In this document: positions 7,169-11,274 of the stretch, in pieces
Layout: every line of letters starts with the position of its first letter
Position numbering within the stretch: the first letter of the stretch is position 1
Assembly (NCBI GenBank): GCA_023425485.1
Contig: JAFACO010000484.1
Location: 1 to 11,274 of the forward strand
Length of the DNA stretch: 11,274 nt
Source of the DNA: Bacillota bacterium
GTDB taxonomy: Bacteria; Bacillota; Clostridia; Lachnospirales; Lachnospiraceae
Direction of reading: 5' to 3'
The notes under the pieces: model-generated
The model's input: the letters and a program-made list of their open reading frames with translations, nothing else
The model's database searches: none
Told to the model about the DNA's origin: nothing
Position numbers and translations under genes: made by a program

Positions 7169-7933
7169 ATGGAATATACAATTCAGAAGTTAGGTCAAAT
7201 GGCAGGTGTCAGTACCAGAACCCTTCGCTATTATGATGAAATTGGAATTCTTAAGCCGGCAAGAATTAATTCATCAAAGTATCGTATTTATGGGAGCAAA
7301 GAAGTGGAGCTGCTGCAGCAGATCATGTTCTACCGTGAAATGGGCGTTAATCTTGACACAATTAAGGAGCTAATATCTTCACAGGATTTCGACGAGGAGA
7401 AGGCTCTGAATAGCCATTTAGAAAAACTCCTTATTCAGAGAAAACAACTGGATTTATTAATTGATAATGTAAAAAAATCAATTGATTGCAAGAAAGGATT
7501 AATTAAAATGAGTGATAAAGAAAAATTTGAAGGATTTAAGAAAAAGTTAATTGACGAAAATGAAGAAAAATTCGGAAAAGAAATAAGAGAGAAGTATGGT
7601 GAAGATACAGTAAACAAATCAAATCAGAAAATGCTTAATATGTCTAAGGAAGATTATGAAGCGTTTGAAAAGCTGGGTCAAGAGGTATTAGATACTTTGG
7701 AAGCAGCCTTTGCAACGAAGGATCCAGCAGGAGAATTAGCGCAAAAGACAGCTGCCTTACACCGTCAATGGTTAACCTTCACATGGCCGTCCTACAGCAA
7801 AGAAGCTCATGCGGGCTTAGCACAGATGTATGTTGATGATGAGCGTTTTACTGCATATTACGATAAAAAACAACCAGGACTAGCCGCTTTTTTAAGAGAC
7901 GCTGTCCATATTTACACCGGAAGGAACAACTAA
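7169..7933 (+). CDS. TipA-like MerR-family transcriptional regulator with TipAS ligand-binding domain
   Basis: The 254 residues begin with a MerR winged-helix DNA-binding domain (about 3-70; IQKLGQMAGVSTRTLRYYDEIGIL, then RIYGSKEVELLQQI). A helical dimerisation segment follows (about 75-112), then a TipAS domain (about 114-250) with the family-typical WPSYSKEAHAGLAQMYVDDERF region. Members of this family bind antibiotics or other hydrophobic compounds and switch on drug-resistance or efflux genes and themselves. ATG 7169 has AAGGAGG at 7154-7160, eight bases away. The open frame extends back to a TTG at 7115, but that lies in the -35 box. The TipAS part has no cysteine (the only one is Cys107), so the covalent thiopeptide capture known for Streptomyces TipA is not possible in the same way. 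The ligand is unknown, and no efflux gene is adjacent. Confidence 0.92.
   Translation: MEYTIQKLGQMAGVSTRTLRYYDEIGILKPARINSSKYRIYGSKEVELLQQIMFYREMGVNLDTIKELISSQDFDEEKALNSHLEKLLIQRKQLDLLIDNVKKSIDCKKGLIKMSDKEKFEGFKKKLIDENEEKFGKEIREKYGEDTVNKSNQKMLNMSKEDYEAFEKLGQEVLDTLEAAFATKDPAGELAQKTAALHRQWLTFTWPSYSKEAHAGLAQMYVDDERFTAYYDKKQPGLAAFLRDAVHIYTGRNN
7493..7510 (+). promoter_or_regulatory. Internal ribosome binding site and start codon for a short TipAS-like product
   Basis: AAAGGA at 7493-7498 lies nine bases before an in-frame ATG at 7508 (Met114, followed by SDKEKFEGF), exactly at the border between the helical segment and the TipAS domain. Initiation here would give a 141-residue protein (7508-7933) made only of the ligand-binding domain. 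In Streptomyces lividans, tipA encodes a 253-residue TipAL and, from an internal start, a 144-residue TipAS. The layout here is closely parallel. That it is used is inference. Confidence 0.5.
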
Positions 7934-7950
7934 AATCATTTACGGATAAA

Positions 7951-7964
7951 TTAAAGCGCTTCAC
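7951..7964 (+). promoter_or_regulatory. Weak cre-like site (catabolite control)
   Basis: TTAAAGCGCTTCAC matches 11 of 14 positions of the CcpA operator consensus TGWAARCGYTWNCW and contains the palindrome AAGCGCTT (7954-7961). It ends just upstream of the promoter-like sequence at 7969. Three mismatches, including the G at position 2, make chance quite possible. Confidence 0.2.
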
Positions 7965-7968
7965 AGTA

Positions 7969-7999
7969 TTGACATTACCATAGTAATATCCAATAAAAC
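7969..7999 (+). promoter_or_regulatory. Second MerR-type promoter-like sequence with no gene after it
   Basis: TTGACA (7969-7974) is followed after 19 bases by TAAAAC (7994-7999), or after 17 bases by AATAAA. The perfect dyad ATTAC-CATA-GTAAT (7974-7987) lies in the spacer. The first ten bases, ATTGACATTA (7968-7977), are identical to those of the regulator's own promoter (7114-7123). Transcription would begin near 8006 and run into the two hairpins at 8065-8200. The only ATG nearby (8007) reaches a stop after four codons. The -10 box is weak. Confidence 0.45.
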
Positions 8000-8064
8000 G
8001 GTAAAAATGTTAAACATGTAATTGAGACAATTGAGAAGTAAGAATAAATAATTAGACAGTCTAT

Positions 8065-8113
8065 ATCAGGACAAATTAATTTTATGGTTTTTTTAAAATT
8101 GATTTGTTCTGAT
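8065..8113. repeat. Long hairpin A (20-base-pair stem)
   Basis: 8065-8084 pairs with 8094-8113 over 20 positions, with two G-T wobbles and no other mismatch, around a 9-base loop (8085-8093) that ends in six T. Just before it, at 8053-8063, is the small palindrome TAGAC-A-GTCTA. No T-run follows the stem on either strand, so it is not a standard intrinsic terminator. It lies between the converging regulator and msrA genes and touches hairpin B. Confidence 0.65.
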
Positions 8114-8200
8114 GGTAAGGTTCTCATAAGGCAAATCCAGATGGTTATGTCATACTTCTTCGAATATATAACACTAAAAATGACTTATGAGATCCTTACC
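8114..8200. repeat. Long inverted repeat B (17-base arms, one mismatch)
   Basis: GGTAAGGTTCTCATAAG (8114-8130) and CTTATGAGATCCTTACC (8184-8200) are complementary except at one position. In the 53-base interval, GTTATGT (8144-8150) pairs with ATATAAC (8166-8172) with one wobble, giving a second nested stem. It starts directly where hairpin A ends and stops 23 bases from the msrA stop codon. On the msrA transcript it could form a 3'-end structure that blocks transcription or decay. With hairpin A it forms a 136-base unit. The rest of the 290-base gap between the regulator and msrA holds only the promoter-like sequence at 7969. Confidence 0.65.
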
Positions 8201-8223
8201 TAAAAACAGATTCTTAATTACAC

Positions 8224-8751
8224 CTAGAATACATCCTTTGCAAGTTTAGCCTTTTCAAACTTATCCGGTCTGATATGGCAATAGCCATTTGGATTCTTAT
8301 CCAGATACTTTTGATGATATTCTTCCGCCAAATAATAATTGCTAAGTGGAAGCATTTCAATAGCAATTGGCTTTTCATATCGTGTTTGTAGTTCTTTGAG
8401 GGATGCTTCGATAACTGGAATATCACTAGAATCCTCGTAATAAATACCAGTCCGGTATTGTGTTCCTGTATCCTCCCCTTGTTTATTTACGGAAGTAGGA
8501 TTAATTACATCATAATACATATTTAAAATAAACTCTAAACGAATTTGTTTTGGGTCATAGTATACTCGGACGGTTTCAGCATGACCAGTGTTATTGTGAC
8601 ACACCTCTTTATATGTGGGATTTTCTGTATTTCCGTTGGCATAACCTACATCTGTACTTACAATGCCCTCAATATTAGATAAATACTTCTCTGTTCCCCA
8701 AAAACATCCTCCAGCAAGATAGATAACCTTCATACGATTTTCTTGTTCCAT
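8224..8751 (-). CDS. msrA: Peptide methionine sulfoxide reductase A
   Basis: MsrA reduces methionine-S-sulfoxide, free or in proteins, as an oxidative damage repair enzyme. The 175 residues contain the catalytic Cys16 in GGCFWGTE (an ordinary TGT codon, not the TGA of clostridial selenoprotein forms). They also contain Glu59 in GHAETVRVYYDP, Asp94 in GEDTGTQYRTGIYY, and AEEYHQKYL with NGYCHI, whose Cys158 is the likely recycling cysteine. No MsrB domain is fused. The ATG has AAGAGG six bases upstream; a second in-frame ATG lies six codons in. It is co-directional with the upstream ATPase gene but has its own promoter-like sequence, and it converges with the TipA-like gene. Confidence 0.95.
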   Translation of the reverse strand: MEQENRMKVIYLAGGCFWGTEKYLSNIEGIVSTDVGYANGNTENPTYKEVCHNNTGHAETVRVYYDPKQIRLEFILNMYYDVINPTSVNKQGEDTGTQYRTGIYYEDSSDIPVIEASLKELQTRYEKPIAIEMLPLSNYYLAEEYHQKYLDKNPNGYCHIRPDKFEKAKLAKDVF

Positions 8752-8771
8752 ATTACGCCTCTTTCTAGTGT

Positions 8772-8811
8772 TAAAACCATAGATGATATAAGAATAGCAC
8801 CTATGGTTTTA
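8772..8811 (-). terminator. Hairpin between the calcium ATPase gene and msrA, probable terminator
   Basis: TAAAACCATAG (8772-8782) is perfectly complementary to CTATGGTTTTA (8801-8811), an 11-base stem with an 18-base loop. On the - strand it comes 13 bases after the ATPase stop codon. The four T lie in the 3' arm rather than after it, so the terminator is weak or atypical. Because the msrA -10 box touches this hairpin, it would end ATPase transcripts while msrA transcripts, starting inside it, could not form the full stem. Confidence 0.5.
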
Positions 8812-8838
8812 TTATATTTTATTTTTATAATTTATCAA
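8811..8838 (-). promoter_or_regulatory. Probable msrA promoter overlapping the end of the ATPase gene
   Basis: Read on the - strand, TTGATA (8838-8833) and a perfect TATAAT (8816-8811) are separated by 16 bases, five of six and six of six matches to the housekeeping consensus. The -35 box lies inside the last codons of the ATPase gene. Transcription should start near 8804, about 50 bases before the msrA ATG. Confidence 0.65.
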
Positions 8839-11274
8839 TTTTTTTACTGGCAAATACCTTAATAATCTCATTCACGATAAGTGGTATGAGTGAGAAGCCA
8901 ATTACAATTCCCCATTCAGAAAGACTTAGGTTGTGAACACCAAAAGCGCTTGAAAGGAAAGGAACAGTTATTACTACTAACTGGAGTAAGATACCAACAA
9001 TAATTGCACCGATTAAATACTTATTGCTGAAGAAGCCGATACGGAAAATTGATTTATTAAAGTTACGCATGGACAAGGAGTAGAAGAGCTGTGAAGCTGC
9101 TAATACTACAAAGGCCATTGTTCTAGCGTAAGGAATAGCTTCTTCTAAAATATCCTCGGATAACATTTTGGAACCCAACTCATAGCCATGCTGTGATAAA
9201 CCGAAGTAGAAAGCAGCTAAGGTTAATAAACCGATTAAAGCTCCGCCTAAAACTGCTCTAAACCCTGCACCGCCAGCAAAGAAACTTTCCTTTGGATTTC
9301 TTGGTTTTTGTTTCATTACATCTTTATCACCAGGATCAACACCTAGGGCAATTGCTGGTAAGGAGTCAGTAATTAAATTAATCCAAAGAATCTGTGTGGC
9401 GAGGAGTGGAACCGGCCAGTTTAATAATATTGAAATCAATATAGTAATTACTTCACCCAGATTACAGGAGAGCAGGAAGATTACGGATTTCTTGATATTA
9501 TTATAAATATTTCTACCTTCTTCAATAGCATGTACTATTGTAGTAAAGTTATCATCAGTTAAAATCATATCACTGGCACCCTTAGCAACATCAGTACCTG
9601 TAATACCCATAGCTACACCTATATCAGCATATTTTAAAGAAGGAGCATCATTTACACCATCACCGGTCATGGATACGATATTACCCTGTGCTTTAAAGGC
9701 ACGCACAATCTTAACTTTATGTTCCGGAGATACTCTGGCAAATACTCTGTAATCGTTGATATGAGCTGCAAAAGCTTCTTCCGTCATTTCATCAATTTCT
9801 GTACCAGTTATACTTTGTGAAATCGAATCAGCAATTCCAAGCTCTTTCGCAATAGCAACAGCAGTATTCTTATGATCACCAGTAATCATGATAGGGCGAA
9901 TGCCTGCCATTTTTGCTTCATGAATGGAATCCTTTACTTCTAATCTTGGAGGATCAATCATTCCTACAAGACCAATAACAGTAAGGTCCTTTTCCATTTC
10001 TTCTGGAGGAAGCATTTTATCCGTATCTTTAAACGCAACACCAAGTACACGAAGAGCGCTATCAGACATGGATTCTGTTATCTTAAGATAATCAGCCTTT
10101 AGTTCAGGTGTAAGCGGAACAATATTGCCATTAACCAAAGCAGTGGTCGATAGTTTTAATATGTTATCAATGGCACCCTTTGTATGAATTCGATAGGTAT
10201 TACCCTCTGAATTTAAGGTAGACATTAATTTACGATCTGAATCAAAAGGGTTTTCAGATAAACGTTTATGGTTTTCATTTAGTTGTGCCTTTGTAAGGTT
10301 ATACTTATCACCAAGTATAATTAATGCTATTTCTGTTGGGTCGCCGGTTCCCTGACCATTAATATAAGTAGCATCTGAACATAGTACAAAGGATTTAATT
10401 AGTTCTTGTTCATCAGGGGTTGCAGTTAAATTACTCCCTTCACCTGGTACGTGTGACAAATTACCAGAGGTGTATTGTTGTACAACCGTCATTTTATTCT
10501 GTGTCAATGTACCGGTTTTATCGGAGCAAATAATATTTACGGAACCAAGGGTTTCAACTGCAGGTAGTTTCTTAACAATGGCATTGATTTTTGACATTCT
10601 GGTAACGCCAAGAGCTAATACGATTGCAACGATAGCAGCAAGGCCCTCTGGAATAGCAGCAACAGCTAAGGATATAGCAGTTAAGAACATTTCAAATAAA
10701 TCACGTTTTTGAATTAATGCAATTATAAAGATTAAAGCACAGATACCAATTGCAAGAAAACCTAATATACGTCCTAGCTCATCGAGTCTTCTCTGAAGTG
10801 GTGTCATTTCATCATTATCTTCGTCAAGAATAGAAGCTATTTTACCAATTTCCATACTCATCGCAGTAGCAACTACAATACCCTCTCCACGGCCATAGGT
10901 TGTTAAGGTCGATAGGAAGGCCATATTACTCATATCACCAATAGGAGTTTTTGGGTCTTGTAACTGTACAGAGGCATTCTTAGTGGATGGAACGGATTCA
11001 CCAGTAAGTGCTGATTCCTCAATTTGAAGATTGGCAGTGTCCAATAAACGGATATCAGCAGGAACATAGCGACCAGCATCTAGTAAAACGATATCACCAG
11101 GAACAACCTCTTCGGAATTAATCTCAATTGCCTTACCATCACGACGCACTAAGGACTTTGGTGTTGTCATTTTTTGAAGAGCTTCTACCGCTTTTTCGGC
11201 TTTGAACTCCTGAATGACACCGATAACCGCATTTAAGATAATTACAAGTAAAATAATGATAGAATCGGCATACT
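8825..11274 (-). CDS. P2-type calcium-transporting ATPase (N-terminus outside window)
   Basis: This membrane pump uses ATP to export Ca2+, inferred from similarity to SERCA/LMCA1-type P2A ATPases. The frame is open to the window edge. 815 residues are visible and roughly 65-75 are missing; the first visible stretch is the second transmembrane helix (about residues 4-18). Numbering from the first whole codon, TGES is at 90-93, PEGL in the fourth helix has Glu209, the phosphorylated Asp251 is in DKTGTLT, the nucleotide-domain KGA is at 365-367, and TGDGVND is at 536-542. Six further helices follow from about 596 to 807. Residues matching SERCA calcium ligands are Glu209, Asn604 and Glu607 in the fifth helix, and Asn632, Thr635 and Asp636 in the sixth. 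The ATG at 11170 is internal. Confidence 0.93.
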   Translation of the reverse strand, partial: YADSIIILLVIILNAVIGVIQEFKAEKAVEALQKMTTPKSLVRRDGKAIEINSEEVVPGDIVLLDAGRYVPADIRLLDTANLQIEESALTGESVPSTKNASVQLQDPKTPIGDMSNMAFLSTLTTYGRGEGIVVATAMSMEIGKIASILDEDNDEMTPLQRRLDELGRILGFLAIGICALIFIIALIQKRDLFEMFLTAISLAVAAIPEGLAAIVAIVLALGVTRMSKINAIVKKLPAVETLGSVNIICSDKTGTLTQNKMTVVQQYTSGNLSHVPGEGSNLTATPDEQELIKSFVLCSDATYINGQGTGDPTEIALIILGDKYNLTKAQLNENHKRLSENPFDSDRKLMSTLNSEGNTYRIHTKGAIDNILKLSTTALVNGNIVPLTPELKADYLKITESMSDSALRVLGVAFKDTDKMLPPEEMEKDLTVIGLVGMIDPPRLEVKDSIHEAKMAGIRPIMITGDHKNTAVAIAKELGIADSISQSITGTEIDEMTEEAFAAHINDYRVFARVSPEHKVKIVRAFKAQGNIVSMTGDGVNDAPSLKYADIGVAMGITGTDVAKGASDMILTDDNFTTIVHAIEEGRNIYNNIKKSVIFLLSCNLGEVITILISILLNWPVPLLATQILWINLITDSLPAIALGVDPGDKDVMKQKPRNPKESFFAGGAGFRAVLGGALIGLLTLAAFYFGLSQHGYELGSKMLSEDILEEAIPYARTMAFVVLAASQLFYSLSMRNFNKSIFRIGFFSNKYLIGAIIVGILLQLVVITVPFLSSAFGVHNLSLSEWGIVIGFSLIPLIVNEIIKVFASKKIDKL

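Noticed and set aside
10470..10712. Open frame of 80 codons on the + strand inside the ATPase gene.
   Set aside because: It is antisense to strongly conserved P-type ATPase sequence, has no ribosome binding site of note and encodes no recognisable domain.
1..11274. CRISPR arrays, tRNA or rRNA genes, insertion sequences or phage genes.
   Set aside because: No regularly spaced repeats, no cloverleaf-like segments, no transposase or phage-like coding sequence were seen on either strand.

Overview
The window looks like chromosomal DNA from a low-GC, anaerobic Firmicute, most plausibly a spore-forming Lachnospiraceae / Clostridium cluster XIVa relative. This rests on AT-rich coding sequence with frequent AGA and ATA codons, strong AGGAGG-type ribosome binding sites, and a clostridial flavour to the Trp proteins. 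The genus is an inference.

Region 1 (1-5971, + strand) is a tryptophan biosynthesis operon in the order trpE-trpG-trpD-trpC-trpF-trpB-trpA. trpE is cut by the window start, so only its catalytic C-terminal part is visible and the operon's promoter and leader are outside. The seven products take chorismate to tryptophan: TrpE/TrpG make anthranilate, TrpD adds the phosphoribosyl group, TrpF isomerises, TrpC closes the indole ring, and TrpA/TrpB release indole and join it to serine. trpE/trpG and trpB/trpA overlap, as expected for subunits of the same enzyme. Several starts had to be moved downstream of the longest open frame, using ribosome binding sites and family N-termini.

Region 2 (5972-7168) holds a 235-residue cysteine-rich protein of unknown function (6118-6825), preceded by two copies of an 18-20 base direct repeat. 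It is followed by a 130-base nested inverted-repeat element (6935-7064) and a MerR-type promoter with a 19-base spacer.

Region 3 (7169-8200) is a TipA-like MerR-family regulator. It has an internal ribosome binding site and start codon that could give a free ligand-binding domain, as in Streptomyces tipA. Downstream, where no gene is visible, there is a second MerR-type promoter-like sequence followed by two abutting long hairpins (8065-8113 and 8114-8200). These could be a small RNA, a mobile repeat, or the remains of a lost target gene.

Region 4 (8224-11274, - strand) has msrA (methionine sulfoxide reductase A) downstream of a P2-type calcium-transporting ATPase whose N-terminus runs off the window. 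A good msrA promoter overlaps the end of the ATPase gene, and a hairpin lies between the two genes.

Most of the window is ordinary metabolism. The parts worth a second look are the cysteine-rich protein, the three large inverted-repeat structures, the promoter with no gene, and the TipA-like regulator with its internal start and cysteine-free ligand domain.
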